A stretch of DNA of 32,826 nt from an uncultured Ectothiorhodospiraceae bacterium (GTDB lineage Bacteria > Pseudomonadota > Gammaproteobacteria > XJ16 > Halofilaceae), in the NCBI GenBank assembly GCA_913055615.1, contig CAJXKK010000031.1:1-32826 (forward strand), written 5' to 3'. Positions 9,056-18,843 of the stretch are shown piece by piece; the stretch's first letter is position 1; each line of letters starts with the position of its first letter. The notes under the pieces are model-generated. The model did no database searches. It was not told the origin of the DNA and saw nothing but the letters and a program-made list of their open reading frames with translations. Made by a program: the position numbers and the translations under genes.

Positions 9056-9691
9056 ATGGCGCACACGCGCGTAAAGATCTGTGGCATAACGCGACCCGAT
9101 GATGCCGCTGCTGCGGCCGCGGCGGGCGTCGATGCGATCGGGCTGGTGTTCTATCCACCCAGCCCGCGGGCGGTCGATATAGAGGCCGCCAAAGCCATCA
9201 TCGCGACGCTGCCGCCGTTTGTCACGGCGACCGGGCTGTTTCTTGACGCGGAGCGCGATCGGATCGAATCGGTTCTGGCGGCGGTGCCGCTGGGTCTGCT
9301 GCAGTTCCACGGGCACGAAGATGCGTCGTTCTGCCGCTCGTTCGACCGACCTTACATCAAGGCGGTCGGCATGGCGGACGGGGCCGACCCATCGGAGCTC
9401 GCGCGTGGCTGGCCCGATGCCGGCGGTCTGTTGGCCGACAGCCACCGCCCCGGCGAGGCGGGTGGAACCGGCACGACGTTCGCCTGGGACCGTTTGACCG
9501 GGGACCGCGACTACCGCCTCATCCTGGCCGGTGGGCTCGATCCCGACAACGTGTGCAGTGCCGTGCGCGCGGTCCACCCCGATGCGGTGGACGCCAGCAG
9601 CGGCGTCGAACAATCCCCCGGCCGCAAGGACGTGGCCCGAATCCAGCGTTTCATCGAGGAGGTTCGCCGTGGCGACCGCAACGAAACCTGA
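9056..9691 (+). CDS. trpF: Phosphoribosylanthranilate isomerase
   Basis: TrpF (211 aa) is the TIM-barrel isomerase that makes carboxyphenylaminodeoxyribulose 5-phosphate from phosphoribosylanthranilate in tryptophan synthesis. The N-terminal [11 protein letters not shown] carries the catalytic cysteine, LLQFHGHED and [10 protein letters not shown] are family motifs, and the C-terminal [14 protein letters not shown] binds the phosphate. Here it is a stand-alone gene, not fused to trpC as in E. coli. It overlaps trpB by 23 bp, so the two are translationally coupled. A possible -10 (TAAACT, 9000-9005) lies upstream but no matching -35 is obvious; no leader peptide or attenuator is seen. Confidence 0.97.
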   Translation: MAHTRVKICGITRPDDAAAAAAAGVDAIGLVFYPPSPRAVDIEAAKAIIATLPPFVTATGLFLDAERDRIESVLAAVPLGLLQFHGHEDASFCRSFDRPYIKAVGMADGADPSELARGWPDAGGLLADSHRPGEAGGTGTTFAWDRLTGDRDYRLILAGGLDPDNVCSAVRAVHPDAVDASSGVEQSPGRKDVARIQRFIEEVRRGDRNET

Positions 9692-10889
9692 GTACGAAGC
9701 CCTGCCCGACGAACGCGGGCATTTCGGCCCCTATGGCGGCACATTCGTCGCCGAGACCCTGATGGCCCCGCTCGCCGAACTGCGGGCGGCCTACGATCAT
9801 CTGCGTGCGGATCCGGAGTTCCGTCGGGAACTGGACTGGACCCTGAAGCATTTCGTCGGCCGGCCGAGCCCGCTGTATTACGCCGAGCGCTGGTCGCAGC
9901 AGCTGGGCGGGGCAAAGGTCTATCTCAAGCGCGAGGACCTGGACCATACCGGCGCGCACAAGATCAACAACACGGTCGGCCAGGCGCTGGTCGCCAAGTA
10001 CATGGGCAAAAAGCGCGTGATCGCGGAGACCGGCGCCGGGCAGCACGGTGTCGCCTCCGCCACGGTCGCCGCGCGTCTCGGCATGGAGTGCGTCGTGTAC
10101 ATGGGTGCCGAGGACGTCGAGCGCCAAAAGAGCAATGTGTTCCGGATGAAGCTGCTGGGCGCCGAGGTGGTCCCGGTGCACTCGGGCGCAAAGACGCTCA
10201 AGGACGCGCTCAACGAAGCGATGCGAGACTGGGTGGCCAACGTCGACACGACCTATTACATCATCGGGACTGTCGCCGGCCCACACCCGTATCCGACGAT
10301 GGTCCGTGATTTCCACTGCGTGATCGGCGACGAGACCCGGGAGCAGATGCTCGAGCAGGAAGGGCATCTCCCTGATGCGCTTGTGGCCTGCGTAGGTGGT
10401 GGCTCCAATGCGATCGGCCTGTTCCATCCCTTCCTCGAGGACAGCGGCGTGCGCATGTATGGCGTCGAGGCCGGTGGCGAGGGGCTCGCCACCGGGCATC
10501 ACGGGGCCCCTCTCGCGGGCGGCCGTCCGGGCGTTCTGCATGGCAACCGGACCTACCTGATGAGCGATGACAGTGGCCAGATTACGGCGACGCACTCGAT
10601 ATCGGCGGGGCTGGATTACCCGGGTGTCGGGCCCGAGCATGCGTGGCTGAAGGATATGGGCCGGGTCGACTATGCCACGGTCGATGACGACGAGGCGCTT
10701 TCCGCCTTCCATGAGCTGACGCGGGTCGAGGGCGTCATGCCGGCACTGGAGACGGCGCACGCCGTGGCGTACGTGAAGAAGCTCGCGCCGACCATGCGAG
10801 GCGACCAGACGATCGTAATCAATCTGTCCGGCCGTGGTGACAAGGATATGGCGACGGTGGCGAAATTCAGCGGGGAGGCGATGGAATGA
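9669..10889 (+). CDS. trpB: Tryptophan synthase beta chain
   Basis: TrpB uses pyridoxal phosphate to join indole with serine. The GTG at 9669 is chosen because GAGGAGG (9656-9662) sits 6 bp upstream and the product, 406 aa, matches family length; the frame stays open further back inside trpF, but that sequence has no TrpB similarity. Lys98 in [10 protein letters not shown] forms the Schiff base, the phosphate loop is VGGGSNAIG, and the C-terminal NLSGRGDKD is typical. The gene starts inside trpF and its stop overlaps the trpA start by 4 bp (ATGA), which favours balanced synthesis of the alpha2-beta2 complex. Confidence 0.97.
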   Translation: MATATKPEYEALPDERGHFGPYGGTFVAETLMAPLAELRAAYDHLRADPEFRRELDWTLKHFVGRPSPLYYAERWSQQLGGAKVYLKREDLDHTGAHKINNTVGQALVAKYMGKKRVIAETGAGQHGVASATVAARLGMECVVYMGAEDVERQKSNVFRMKLLGAEVVPVHSGAKTLKDALNEAMRDWVANVDTTYYIIGTVAGPHPYPTMVRDFHCVIGDETREQMLEQEGHLPDALVACVGGGSNAIGLFHPFLEDSGVRMYGVEAGGEGLATGHHGAPLAGGRPGVLHGNRTYLMSDDSGQITATHSISAGLDYPGVGPEHAWLKDMGRVDYATVDDDEALSAFHELTRVEGVMPALETAHAVAYVKKLAPTMRGDQTIVINLSGRGDKDMATVAKFSGEAME

Positions 10890-11695
10890 GCCGCATCGAG
10901 GCGCGCTTCAGCGAATTGCGCGGCAGCGGCCGCACGGCGCTGATCCCCTATATCACCGCCGGGGACCCGGATCCGGGCCAGACCGTCGGCCTGCTTCATG
11001 GGCTGGTGGAGGCGGGCGCGGACGTGCTCGAACTCGGAGTCCCATTCTCGGACCCGCAGGCGGATGGCCCCGTGATCCAGGATGCCTGTCAGCGCGCTCT
11101 GGCACACCATGTCCGGCTACGCGACGTTCTCGACATGGTGGCCGATTTCCGAGCCACGGACGGCACGACACCGATCGTGCTGATGGGCTACTGCAACCCC
11201 ATCGAGGCCATGGGCACCGAAGCCTTCGCGACCCGTGCCGCCGAGGTCGGGGTCGATGGCGTACTCGTGGTCGATGAGCCGCCCGAGGAAAGCGGCGATC
11301 TCATCCAGGCGCTCGTACAGCGTGACATCGATCCGATCTTCCTGGTCGCACCGACGACCGCGGACGATCGCATGGAAAGGATCTGTACCACCGCGCGTGG
11401 ATTCGTCTACTACGTTTCCCTCAAAGGCGTGACCGGTGCGGCGGCGATGCCCGAGGAGGAAGTGGAGGCCAAGGTCGCGGCGATCCGCGGACATACCGGT
11501 CTGCCGGTCGGCGTCGGCTTCGGCATCCGCGATGCCGAGTCGGCGGCCCGGCTGGGTGCATTCGCGGATGCGGTCGTGGTGGGCTCGGCCATCGTGTCAC
11601 GGATCGCGGAAAATCAACACGATGCGGACGCGATGCGTGCGTCGGTCGGCGAACTCGTCGGCTCCATGCGTGCGGCTCTGGATCGGGTTGCATGA
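10886..11695 (+). CDS. trpA: Tryptophan synthase alpha chain
   Basis: TrpA cleaves indole-3-glycerol phosphate to indole and glyceraldehyde 3-phosphate and passes indole to TrpB through a tunnel. The 269-residue TIM barrel keeps catalytic Glu49 and Asp60 ([14 protein letters not shown]) at the same numbers as the Salmonella enzyme. [10 protein letters not shown] and [11 protein letters not shown] (phosphate site) are also present. Its ATG overlaps the trpB stop by 4 bp. accD follows after 64 bp, as in many proteobacteria. Confidence 0.97.
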   Translation: MSRIEARFSELRGSGRTALIPYITAGDPDPGQTVGLLHGLVEAGADVLELGVPFSDPQADGPVIQDACQRALAHHVRLRDVLDMVADFRATDGTTPIVLMGYCNPIEAMGTEAFATRAAEVGVDGVLVVDEPPEESGDLIQALVQRDIDPIFLVAPTTADDRMERICTTARGFVYYVSLKGVTGAAAMPEEEVEAKVAAIRGHTGLPVGVGFGIRDAESAARLGAFADAVVVGSAIVSRIAENQHDADAMRASVGELVGSMRAALDRVA

Positions 11696-11759
11696 TCGCG
11701 TGCGGTTGCGCACTGCGTGAATCGCGGCGGTTTATGAATTCCTGCAGGGAGAATGAGCG

Positions 11760-12659
11760 ATGAGCTGGTTTGGACGTCTGATGCCGTCGCGCATCCGCAC
11801 GGAGACGCGCAACAAGGGGAATGTCCCGGAGGGACTGTGGGTCAAGTGCAGCGAATGCGCGGCCGTGCTGTATCGCGCCGAGCTCGCGCGGAATCTCGAT
11901 GTATGTCCCAAGTGCGCGCATCACCGGCGGATTAACGCCCGCACCCGACTCGATCACTTCCTCGACGCGGAGCCGAGGCATGAGATCGGCGCGGGTGTGG
12001 AGCCGATCGATATCCTGCGCTTCCGGGACAGCAAAAAGTACAAGGACCGGCTCTCCCAGGCGCAGCGCGCGACCGGCGAGAAAGACGCGCTGGTGGTGAT
12101 GCAGGGCTGTGTGGAGGAAATGCCGGTCGTCGCCTGTGCCTTTGAATTCGGATTCATGGGCGGTTCGATGGGCTCGGTGGTCGGCGAGAAGTTCGTGCGC
12201 GCCGTCGATGCGGCCATCGACAACGCAGCGCCGCTGATCTGTTTCTCGGCGAGCGGGGGGGCGCGCATGCAGGAGGCGCTGTTCTCGCTGTTCCAGATGT
12301 CCAAGACAAGCGCGGCGCTCGCGCGCCTGTCACGCCACCGGCTGCCCTATGTCTCGGTCCTTACCGATCCCACCATGGGCGGCGTATCGGCCAGTCTCGC
12401 CATGCTCGGCGACCTGCATGTTGCGGAACCCGGCGCGCTGATCGGTTTCGCCGGGCCGCGTGTAATCGAACAGACCGTGCGCGAGAAATTGCCCGAGGGC
12501 TTTCAGCGCGCGGAGTTCCTGGTCGACCACGGTGCCGTGGACCTGATCGTCGACCGCCGCGAGATGCGCAGCCGTCTGGGCGGTGTGCTGGCGATGATGA
12601 CCGGGCGTGCGCCGAAACCGAAGGATCCCGCCCTCGAGATGCTGGAAGAGCCCGCCTGA
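11760..12659 (+). CDS. accD: Acetyl-CoA carboxylase carboxyltransferase beta subunit
   Basis: AccD with AccA forms the carboxyltransferase that moves CO2 from biotin to acetyl-CoA, making malonyl-CoA for fatty acid synthesis. The product is 299 aa. A four-cysteine zinc ribbon is intact: Cys30, Cys33, Cys49 and Cys52 (VKCSEC and VCPKC). The crotonase-type core has [18 protein letters not shown] and [20 protein letters not shown] at 11760 follows a GGGAG site about 10 bp upstream. The AccA partner is not in the window. folC starts 11 bp after the stop. Confidence 0.97.
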   Translation: MSWFGRLMPSRIRTETRNKGNVPEGLWVKCSECAAVLYRAELARNLDVCPKCAHHRRINARTRLDHFLDAEPRHEIGAGVEPIDILRFRDSKKYKDRLSQAQRATGEKDALVVMQGCVEEMPVVACAFEFGFMGGSMGSVVGEKFVRAVDAAIDNAAPLICFSASGGARMQEALFSLFQMSKTSAALARLSRHRLPYVSVLTDPTMGGVSASLAMLGDLHVAEPGALIGFAGPRVIEQTVREKLPEGFQRAEFLVDHGAVDLIVDRREMRSRLGGVLAMMTGRAPKPKDPALEMLEEPA

Positions 12660-12670
12660 CCACCCATCGC

Positions 12671-13933
12671 ATGCGTTTCCATTCCCTGGCGGGCTGGCTT
12701 GAGTGGATCGAGGGGCTGCACGCCGTAGCGATCGATCCCGGGCTGGAGCGCACGGCCGCCGTGGGTCGCAGGATGGGGCTGGATCAGCCCGGCGTGCCGG
12801 TGATCACCGTCGCCGGCACCAACGGCAAGGGTTCGGTTTGCGCGTTGCTGGAGTCGATCCTGGCCGCCGCGGGGTACCGTGTCGGGCTTTACACCTCCCC
12901 GCATCTTGCACGGTTCAATGAACGTGTCCGGGTCGGCGGCGCCGAGGCCGGGGACGAAGCGCTCTGCGATGCATTCGACGCCGTCGACCGCGCGCGCGGC
13001 GAAACGAGCCTCTCGTATTTCGAATTCGCCACGCTCGCGGCGCTCGCGCACTTCCGCGCGCGGTCCGCGGACTTCCTGGTCCTTGAGGTCGGGCTGGGCG
13101 GGCGCCTGGATGCGACCAATATCATCGATGCCGATGTGGCGGCGGTCGCCTCGATCGACCGGGACCACGTGGAGTGGCTCGGTTCGGATATCGACGGTAT
13201 CGCCCGCGAGAAGGCGGGGATCGCGCGCCCGGGACGCCCGCTCGTCTGCGGCATGCGTGAGCCGCCAGCCGGCCTGCGGGCACAGGCGGAGGCGATCGGC
13301 GCCGAGTTGCACGGCCGGGGTGTGGGGTTCGATACCGGCCGCGCGGAGGAGCCGGGCTGTTGGACGTGGCAGGGTTTCGGTGAGACGCGATCGGGGCTCC
13401 CTGAACCGGCATTGACGGGTGGTTACCAGCGCGACAACGCCGCGCTCGCACTGGCGGCGCTCGCGGCGATGGACCGGTTGCCGGCGACGGACGTGATCGC
13501 AGCCGGCCTGCGCTCGGTGACGGTGCGCGGTCGATTCGAGTGCCATGACGTAAACGGTGTGGAAGTCATCCTCGATGTCGCCCACAATCCGGCCGCGGCC
13601 GCGGCGCTAGCGGCCACTCTGGATGACCGCCCCGGCCGGGGGCGGACGCTGGCGGTACTCGGGATGTACCGCGACAAGGAGATCGAGGGGGTCATCGCCG
13701 CGCTGCGGGCGGCCGTGGATTGCTGGTACGCGGCAGGTCTGCCACCGCCGCGCGGACTCGGAGGTGACGAAACGGCCGGCGTGCTGCATGGTGTCGGTCT
13801 CGAGGTCGCGGCGACGGCAGCGGATCCGATTACGGGTTACCATAAGGCGCTGGCGGCGGCCGTGCCGGGCGATCGGATCGTCGTGCTCGGTTCGTTCGCC
13901 ACTGTGGCACCGGTGAGCGGGCTTTTCCTATAA
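12671..13933 (+). CDS. folC: Folylpolyglutamate synthase / dihydrofolate synthase
   Basis: FolC adds glutamate to dihydropteroate and then to folates, using ATP. The 420-residue product has the Mur-ligase fold: the P-loop VAGTNGKGSV (about 45-54), YTSPHLARFNERVRV, the metal-binding and folate region LEVGLGGRLDATN, and DVAHNPAAAAALA in the C-terminal domain. ATG at 12671 gives the usual N-terminus (LAGWLEWIEGLH). It sits 11 bp after accD and just upstream of dedD, the accD-folC-dedD-cvpA-purF order of E. coli. A perfect TATAAT overlaps its stop codon. Confidence 0.96.
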   Translation: MRFHSLAGWLEWIEGLHAVAIDPGLERTAAVGRRMGLDQPGVPVITVAGTNGKGSVCALLESILAAAGYRVGLYTSPHLARFNERVRVGGAEAGDEALCDAFDAVDRARGETSLSYFEFATLAALAHFRARSADFLVLEVGLGGRLDATNIIDADVAAVASIDRDHVEWLGSDIDGIAREKAGIARPGRPLVCGMREPPAGLRAQAEAIGAELHGRGVGFDTGRAEEPGCWTWQGFGETRSGLPEPALTGGYQRDNAALALAALAAMDRLPATDVIAAGLRSVTVRGRFECHDVNGVEVILDVAHNPAAAAALAATLDDRPGRGRTLAVLGMYRDKEIEGVIAALRAAVDCWYAAGLPPPRGLGGDETAGVLHGVGLEVAATAADPITGYHKALAAAVPGDRIVVLGSFATVAPVSGLFL

Positions 13934-13934
13934 T
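13929..13934 (+). promoter_or_regulatory. Possible -10 box for dedD-cvpA-purF
   Basis: A perfect TATAAT overlaps the folC stop codon. No good -35 hexamer lies 16-18 bp upstream, so this is only a candidate start for the dedD-cvpA-purF message. Confidence 0.3.
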
Positions 13935-13986
13935 CGGCGCCTTGCCGCGAGCGTCGGCGGTGACACGCGCGGGGATATCTTTTCTC

Positions 13987-14631
13987 TTGGATGCAGCCCT
14001 CAAACAGCGACTGGTCGGCGCCGTGGTGCTGGTGGCGCTGGCCGTGATCTTCCTCCCGATGCTCCTGGACGGATCCGGGGCGCGTGACCGCCTGAACGAG
14101 GACATCGCCATCCCGGAACAGCCCGAAGCACCGGAGTCCCGGCTGGAGCAGGAGGGGGCCGGGTCCGGCGCGGTGGACGGCGATGCGGGCGAGGCGAGCC
14201 TGGCGACCGACGATTACAGGGACGGCGGCACGGATCCCGATGACGGTGCGGACGAACCCGCGCAGGCCGAACCCGAGGCCGATACGGAGGATGAGGCCGC
14301 CGATGCGCCGGCCGCCGAAGAGGAGTCGGGCAGCGATGCAGGGGCGGCCAACGCCGACGCGACGGCGGAAGAGGCCGCGAATGAGGGGCTCCGGCAGGGC
14401 TGGGTCGTCCAGGTCGGGAGCTTCCAGCTCGAGACCAATGCCGTCGTGCTGCGCGATCGGCTGCGTGAGGCGGGTTTCGATGCCAACGCCGAGAAAGTCG
14501 AGACCGACGGCGGCACCGTATGGCGAGTTTTGCTCGGGCCGGTGGCGGAACGCGCAGATGGTGAAGCACTGGAAAGGCGAATCGAGGACCATCGGGGCAG
14601 CGATGCGCTGCTGATGGAATATTCCGGGTAG
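13987..14631 (+). CDS. dedD: DedD-like SPOR-domain cell-division protein
   Basis: DedD is an inner-membrane protein that binds septal peptidoglycan stripped of stem peptides and helps constriction. I place the start at TTG 13987 because the product then begins MDAALKQRLVGAVVLV, as in DedD proteins; a GTG at 13960 and a TTG at 13942 are in frame too. The 214 residues comprise a short cytoplasmic tail, one membrane helix (~9-26, VGAVVLVALAVIFLPMLL), an acidic Ala/Asp/Glu-rich periplasmic linker (~30-135), and a SPOR domain (~138-214; GWVVQVGSFQ, ADGEALERRI). The linker is strongly acidic, like that of FimV. Context between folC and cvpA supports the identity; the start is less sure than the function. 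Confidence 0.85.
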   Translation: MDAALKQRLVGAVVLVALAVIFLPMLLDGSGARDRLNEDIAIPEQPEAPESRLEQEGAGSGAVDGDAGEASLATDDYRDGGTDPDDGADEPAQAEPEADTEDEAADAPAAEEESGSDAGAANADATAEEAANEGLRQGWVVQVGSFQLETNAVVLRDRLREAGFDANAEKVETDGGTVWRVLLGPVAERADGEALERRIEDHRGSDALLMEYSG

Positions 14632-14676
14632 CCGCGGGCGTGCGCGCCTGTCGGTCAGTGGTGCTGGACCCGTTTC

Positions 14677-15171
14677 ATGACCATACTGGACTGGATCATC
14701 GTCGGAATCCTCGTGATATCCGCCGGGATCAGCATCATCCGCGGTTTCGTCAAGGAGGCGATCTCGCTGGCGACGTGGGTGCTGGCCTTCTGGGTCGCGC
14801 TTGCCTTCGCCACGAAGCTCGCGCTCCTGATGCCCGAATCGCTCGAGAGCCCGACACTGCGCTGGGGCGCGGCGGCGGTGACCCTGTTCATGGCGACCCT
14901 GCTGGTCGGGGGACTCACGAATTTCCTGATCTCCACGCTGGTCGAAAAGACCGGCCTGTCCGGTACCGATCGGGCGCTGGGGGTCGTGTTCGGCGCACTC
15001 CGCGGTGTCGCGATCGTGGCCCTGCTTGTCCTGGTGGCAGGGGATACCGCGTTGCGCGAAGAGGGCTGGTGGGTGGACTCTCGCCTGCGCCCATCGTTCG
15101 ACGCCGTGGCAGCGTGGATGCGGGACCATTATCCGGCGGAGATGGCCGAGTCCTTGCTTTCGCAACAGTGA
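14677..15171 (+). CDS. cvpA: CvpA family membrane protein
   Basis: CvpA is a small inner-membrane protein needed for colicin V production in E. coli and for tolerance to envelope stress; its molecular activity is uncertain. The 164-residue product has four predicted membrane helices (about 4-22, 28-48, 66-86 and 103-122), the opening DWIIVGILVISAGISIIRGFV typical of the family, and a soluble C-terminal tail ending MAESLLSQQ. ATG at 14677 follows dedD by 45 bp. Placement directly before purF is the classic arrangement and suggests co-transcription. Confidence 0.9.
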   Translation: MTILDWIIVGILVISAGISIIRGFVKEAISLATWVLAFWVALAFATKLALLMPESLESPTLRWGAAAVTLFMATLLVGGLTNFLISTLVEKTGLSGTDRALGVVFGALRGVAIVALLVLVAGDTALREEGWWVDSRLRPSFDAVAAWMRDHYPAEMAESLLSQQ

Positions 15172-15293
15172 GTCCATAGGTTCCGGTTTCCCGCGTGGCC
15201 TGTCGCGGGGACCGATGGGAACGGTTTTCCATAGCAGGTGGCGCGTCGTAGCGGCGGGAATGGTCCAGCCGGCGGCGCCAAGGGGTTGACGCA

Positions 15294-16802
15294 ATGTGCG
15301 GGATCATCGGAATCGTCGGCCGCGGCCCGGTCAATCAGTTGCTCTACGACGGACTGACGCTGCAGCAGCACCGAGGCCAGGACGCCGCCGGCATCATGAC
15401 CTGCCACGAGGGCAAGCTGTTCATGCGCAAGAGCGTCGGCCTCGTGCGTGACGTCTTCCATACGCGGCACATGATGCGACTGCAGGGCGACATGGGCATC
15501 GGCCACTGCCGCTATCCGACGGCCGGGACCCAGTCGTCGGCCGAGGCGCAGCCGTTCTACGTGAACTCGCCCTATGGCATCGCCATGGCCCATAACGGCA
15601 ACCTCACGAACGCCGGCGAGCTCAAACGCCAGCTGTTCGAGGCGGATCTGCGCCACATCAACACCTCCTCGGACACGGAAGTCCTGCTCAACGTCTTCGC
15701 CCACGAACTCCAGCACCGCGTGACATCGACCCGGCTCGACGCCGACGACGTCTTCGATGCAGTATCGCGCGTCCACGAACGCACCCGCGGCGGCTATGCT
15801 GTGATCACGATGATCGCCGGCCGCGGCATCCTCGCGTTCCGCGATCCCTGGGGCATCCGCCCGGTCGTGCTCGGGCGGCGCGATACGATCATGGGGCCCG
15901 AGTACATGATCGCCTCCGAGAGCGTCGCGCTGGACGCGCTGGGATTCGAGATGGAACGGGATCTGCGCGCCGGTGAGGCGGTGTATATCGAGTCCGACGG
16001 CACGGTCCACAGCCGCGTGTGCGCCGACAACACGGTCCAGGCGCCGTGCCTGTTCGAGTTCGTCTACTTCGCGCGCCCCGATTCCATCATCGACGATGTC
16101 TCGGTCTACAAATCCCGCCTGCGCATGGGCGAGCATCTGGCCGACAAGATCCAGCGCGAGTGGGCGGATCACGACATCGACGTTATTATCCCGATCCCCG
16201 ATACCAGCCGCACCGCGGCGCTCGAGATGGCCAACCGGCTGCGCGTGAAATACCGCGAGGGCTTTATCAAGAACCGCTATATCGGCCGCACATTCATCAT
16301 GCCCGGCCAGCAGCAGCGCCGGAAATCGGTCCGCCAGAAGCTGAACGCGATCGAACTGGAGTTCCGCGGCAAGAACGTGCTGCTGGTGGATGATTCGATC
16401 GTGCGCGGCACCACCTCGCACGAGATCATCCAGATGGCGCGCGACGCGGGCGCCAAGCGCGTCTACATGGCCTCGGCGGCCCCGCCGGTACGCTATCCCA
16501 ACGTCTACGGCATCGATATGCCGGCGGCCGACGAGCTGATCGGCCATGAGCGCACCGAACAAGAGATCGGTACCCGGATCGGGGCGGACTGGATCATCTA
16601 CCAGTCCATCGAGGACCTGATCGAGGCCGTACGCGCGGGCAACACCTCGCTCACGAAGTTCGAGGGCTGCTGCTTCACGGGCGAGTACCTCACCGGCGAC
16701 GTCAATCCCCAATACCTCCGCCAGCTCGAACTCCTGCGCGGCGAAGCCGCCAAATCCGAAGCCCCCGACGGTGAAGAACTCGAGGACGTCGGGATCGGGT
16801 AG
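15294..16802 (+). CDS. purF: Amidophosphoribosyltransferase
   Basis: PurF makes 5-phosphoribosylamine from PRPP and glutamine, the first committed step of purine synthesis. The 502-residue length is standard. Met removal exposes the N-terminal nucleophile Cys (MCGIIGIVG). The glutaminase domain shows [11 protein letters not shown] and [13 protein letters not shown]; the phosphoribosyltransferase domain carries the PRPP loop [20 protein letters not shown] at 15294 follows AAGGGG (15280-15285). No PurR-type operator is evident in the 122-bp gap after cvpA. The gene is followed by ~500 bp of repeats rather than a clear terminator. Confidence 0.97.
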   Translation: MCGIIGIVGRGPVNQLLYDGLTLQQHRGQDAAGIMTCHEGKLFMRKSVGLVRDVFHTRHMMRLQGDMGIGHCRYPTAGTQSSAEAQPFYVNSPYGIAMAHNGNLTNAGELKRQLFEADLRHINTSSDTEVLLNVFAHELQHRVTSTRLDADDVFDAVSRVHERTRGGYAVITMIAGRGILAFRDPWGIRPVVLGRRDTIMGPEYMIASESVALDALGFEMERDLRAGEAVYIESDGTVHSRVCADNTVQAPCLFEFVYFARPDSIIDDVSVYKSRLRMGEHLADKIQREWADHDIDVIIPIPDTSRTAALEMANRLRVKYREGFIKNRYIGRTFIMPGQQQRRKSVRQKLNAIELEFRGKNVLLVDDSIVRGTTSHEIIQMARDAGAKRVYMASAAPPVRYPNVYGIDMPAADELIGHERTEQEIGTRIGADWIIYQSIEDLIEAVRAGNTSLTKFEGCCFTGEYLTGDVNPQYLRQLELLRGEAAKSEAPDGEELEDVGIG

Positions 16803-16826
16803 GCGGGCTCGCGGGGGCTGGCCGAG

Positions 16827-16861
16827 AAGAACCACGAATGGACACGAATGGACACGAATGG
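16827..16861 (+). repeat. 10-bp-period repeat array, outer left arm
   Basis: The sequence is AAGAACCAC then GAATGG three times, with ACAC between copies, a 10-bp period. It is mirrored by 17143-17179. It opens the gene-free stretch 16803-17312 between purF and recA. Confidence 0.85.
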
Positions 16862-16926
16862 GGCCCGGGCCGCCCATCGGCTTCTGGAGCTTCGCTGTTC
16901 GGGACCCGGCACTTCAACCGAATACT

Positions 16927-16962
16927 GAAGAACCACAGATAAACACAGATAAAAACAGATAA
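16927..16962 (+). repeat. 10-bp-period repeat array, inner left arm
   Basis: It uses the same frame as the outer arm, GAAGAACCAC then three hexamers joined by ACAC or AAAC, but the hexamer is AGATAA. It is mirrored by 17041-17075. Strings of this kind (ACCACAGATAAACACAGA) are dispersed in many environmental bacterial genomes. Confidence 0.85.
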
Positions 16963-17040
16963 AACTGGCTCCGAAGAAAGCGCTACCGCGCGATAATCGC
17001 TGCGACCTTCGAACGCCCCCGGGAGCAACGGTTTTTTGCC

Positions 17041-17075
17041 TTTATCTGTGTCTATCTGTGTTCATCCGTGGTTCC
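17041..17075 (-). repeat. 10-bp-period repeat array, inner right arm
   Basis: Read on the minus strand it is GGAACCAC, GGATGA, ACAC, AGATAG, ACAC, AGATAA. It is the inverted, slightly diverged partner of 16927-16962. Confidence 0.85.
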
Positions 17076-17142
17076 GCATTTTCCACATCTGGCGGCGAAA
17101 AGGTGTCAGCGAAGCTCCTGAAGCTCTTGCAACCGCCAGGCT

Positions 17143-17179
17143 CCATTCGTGTCCATTCGTGTTCATTCGTGATTCTTCC
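17143..17179 (-). repeat. 10-bp-period repeat array, outer right arm
   Basis: Read on the minus strand it is GGAAGAATCAC, GAATGA, ACAC, GAATGG, ACAC, GAATGG. It is the inverted partner of 16827-16861, closing the nested structure about 130 bp before recA. Confidence 0.85.
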
Positions 17180-17230
17180 CCGGTCCCGGTTCGAGGCTCG
17201 CACGCTGGGCGGCGGGATGGCGATTCGGGG

Positions 17231-17259
17231 TTCGATGGAGGCGCTCGGTGTGGGATAAT
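17231..17259 (+). promoter_or_regulatory. Candidate recA promoter
   Basis: TTCGAT (17231-17236) and GATAAT (17254-17259) are spaced by 17 bp. A short GC stem (CCGGG-GGATGA-CCCGG) lies in the leader just downstream. No CTGT-N8-ACAG LexA box overlaps the site. Confidence 0.4.
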
Positions 17260-17312
17260 CCGGGGGATGACCCGGGCGTGGTCCGGGCTGTAAGGCTAAT
17301 GGAGGTTTGCGC

Positions 17313-18362
17313 GTGGATCAGGATCGCAAGAAGGCGCTGAGCGCGGCGCTCGGCCAGATCGAGAAGCAGTTCGGCAAAGGCGCTGTCATGCGCATGGGTG
17401 ACGATTCCGCCGTGCGCAACGTGTCCGTGGTATCGACGGGGTCGCTGTCGCTGGACGTGGCGCTGGGTGTGGGCGGACTGCCCCGCGGGCGGGTCGTCGA
17501 GATCTATGGCCCGGAATCGTCCGGCAAGACCACCATGATGCTGCAGGTGATCGCCGAGTGCCAGAAGGACGGCGGGACCTGTGCCTTTATTGACGCCGAG
17601 CACGCGCTCGATCCGACCTACGCCGAGAAGCTCGGCGTCGACGTCGACGAGTTGCTGGTGTCGCAGCCCGACACGGGCGATCAGGCGCTCGAGATCGCGG
17701 ATATGCTCGTGCGTTCCGGCGCGATCGACATGGTCGTGGTCGACTCGGTCGCGGCGTTGACGCCGAAGGCGGAGATCGAGGGCGAGATGGGCGATTCCCA
17801 TGTCGGCCTGCATGCCCGCCTCATGTCGCAGGCCCTGCGCAAGCTGACCGCCAACATCCAGCGATCGGGCACGATGGTCTGCTTCATCAACCAGATCCGT
17901 ATGAAGATCGGCGTCATGTTCGGCAGTCCGGAGACGACCACCGGCGGCAACGCCCTCAAGTTCTACAGCTCCGTGCGCCTGGATATCCGCCGGATCGGCT
18001 CGATCAAGAAGGGCGAAGAGGTCATCGGCAACGAGACCCGCGTGAAGGTCGTCAAGAACAAAATGGCGCCGCCGTTCCGCCAGGCCGAGTTCGAGATCCT
18101 CTACGGCGAGGGCGTGTCGGTCGAAGGCGAGCTGATCGACCTCGGCGTGAAGAACGCCATCGTCGACAAATCCGGCGCCTGGTACAGCTACAACGGTACG
18201 CGCATCGGGCAGGGCAAGGAGAATGTCCGCAATTACCTGAAGGAACACCCCGAAACCGCGCAGGAGATCGAGCAAAAGCTGCGCGATCTGCTGCTGGCCA
18301 AGCCAGCGAAATCGGGTAAAGAGACCGAGGAGACGGAAGCTGCCGGCTCCGAACAGGGATAA
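17313..18362 (+). CDS. recA: Recombinase A
   Basis: RecA coats single-stranded DNA, drives strand exchange in repair and triggers LexA self-cleavage. The GTG at 17313 is 7 bp after GGAGG (17301-17305), while the TTG at 17307 is too close to it; this gives 349 residues. Walker A is GPESSGKTT at 66-74 with Lys72, as in E. coli. [20 protein letters not shown] (Walker B and loop 1), [14 protein letters not shown] (loop 2) and the LexA-contact region are intact. The C-terminus is Lys/Glu-rich. recX follows after 34 bp. No canonical SOS box is visible upstream, which is unusual for a gammaproteobacterium. Confidence 0.97.
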   Translation: MDQDRKKALSAALGQIEKQFGKGAVMRMGDDSAVRNVSVVSTGSLSLDVALGVGGLPRGRVVEIYGPESSGKTTMMLQVIAECQKDGGTCAFIDAEHALDPTYAEKLGVDVDELLVSQPDTGDQALEIADMLVRSGAIDMVVVDSVAALTPKAEIEGEMGDSHVGLHARLMSQALRKLTANIQRSGTMVCFINQIRMKIGVMFGSPETTTGGNALKFYSSVRLDIRRIGSIKKGEEVIGNETRVKVVKNKMAPPFRQAEFEILYGEGVSVEGELIDLGVKNAIVDKSGAWYSYNGTRIGQGKENVRNYLKEHPETAQEIEQKLRDLLLAKPAKSGKETEETEAAGSEQG

Positions 18363-18396
18363 CGACGACCGCGACCCCGAGCTCAATGAGGCCGCC

Positions 18397-18819
18397 GTGC
18401 GCCTGCTCGCGCGCCGCGAGCACGCGGCGGGGGAGCTGGCCGCCAAGCTCGAGCGGCGCGGTTACGGGCGTGATGCGATCGACGCCGAGATCGAGCGCCT
18501 CGCCGCCGAGGGGCTGCAGAGCGACGAGCGGTTCGCGATGCTGTTCGTCGAGCAGCGTGTGGCGCGTGGTGACGGGCCGCTGAAGCTGCGCTCGGCGCTC
18601 GGCGAACGGGGCGTCCAGGGCGACCTCATCGATACGGCGCTGGCGCCTTTCGAAGATGAGTGGACGGCGCTGGCGCGTGATGCGCTGGAGCGCCGCTTCG
18701 GCGTGTTGGCCCCGGATACGCGCGCCGAGCTGTCGAAACGCATGCGTTTCCTGCAGGGGCGCGGCTTCCCCGCCGGGATCATCCGGCGGGTCACCGATTA
18801 CGACAATGCGGATGACTGA
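18397..18819 (+). CDS. recX: Regulatory protein RecX
   Basis: RecX binds RecA filaments and limits their growth. The product (140 aa from GTG 18397) shows the family pattern of three-helix repeats: LLARREHAAGELAAKLERRGY, then LAAEGLQSDERFAMLFVEQRVARG and the C-terminal FLQGRGFPAGIIRRVT. GAGG at 18388-18391 precedes the GTG by 5 bp. The frame upstream (ELNEAAV) still looks RecX-like, so translation could begin a few codons earlier, but no ATG, GTG or TTG is available in frame there. It lies 34 bp after recA and is probably made from its read-through message. alaS starts 24 bp later. Confidence 0.9.
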   Translation: MRLLARREHAAGELAAKLERRGYGRDAIDAEIERLAAEGLQSDERFAMLFVEQRVARGDGPLKLRSALGERGVQGDLIDTALAPFEDEWTALARDALERRFGVLAPDTRAELSKRMRFLQGRGFPAGIIRRVTDYDNADD

Positions 18820-18843
18820 TTACTCCGCGACGGGGACATAACC

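Noticed and set aside
17041-17060. CTGTG-containing repeats as a LexA box for recA
   Set aside because: The CTGT words are direct repeats of a 10-bp array and lack the facing ACAG at the right distance; they are also far from the recA promoter.
16827-17179. CRISPR-like array between purF and recA
   Set aside because: Repeats are 10 bp without spacers, come in inverted pairs and have no cas genes.
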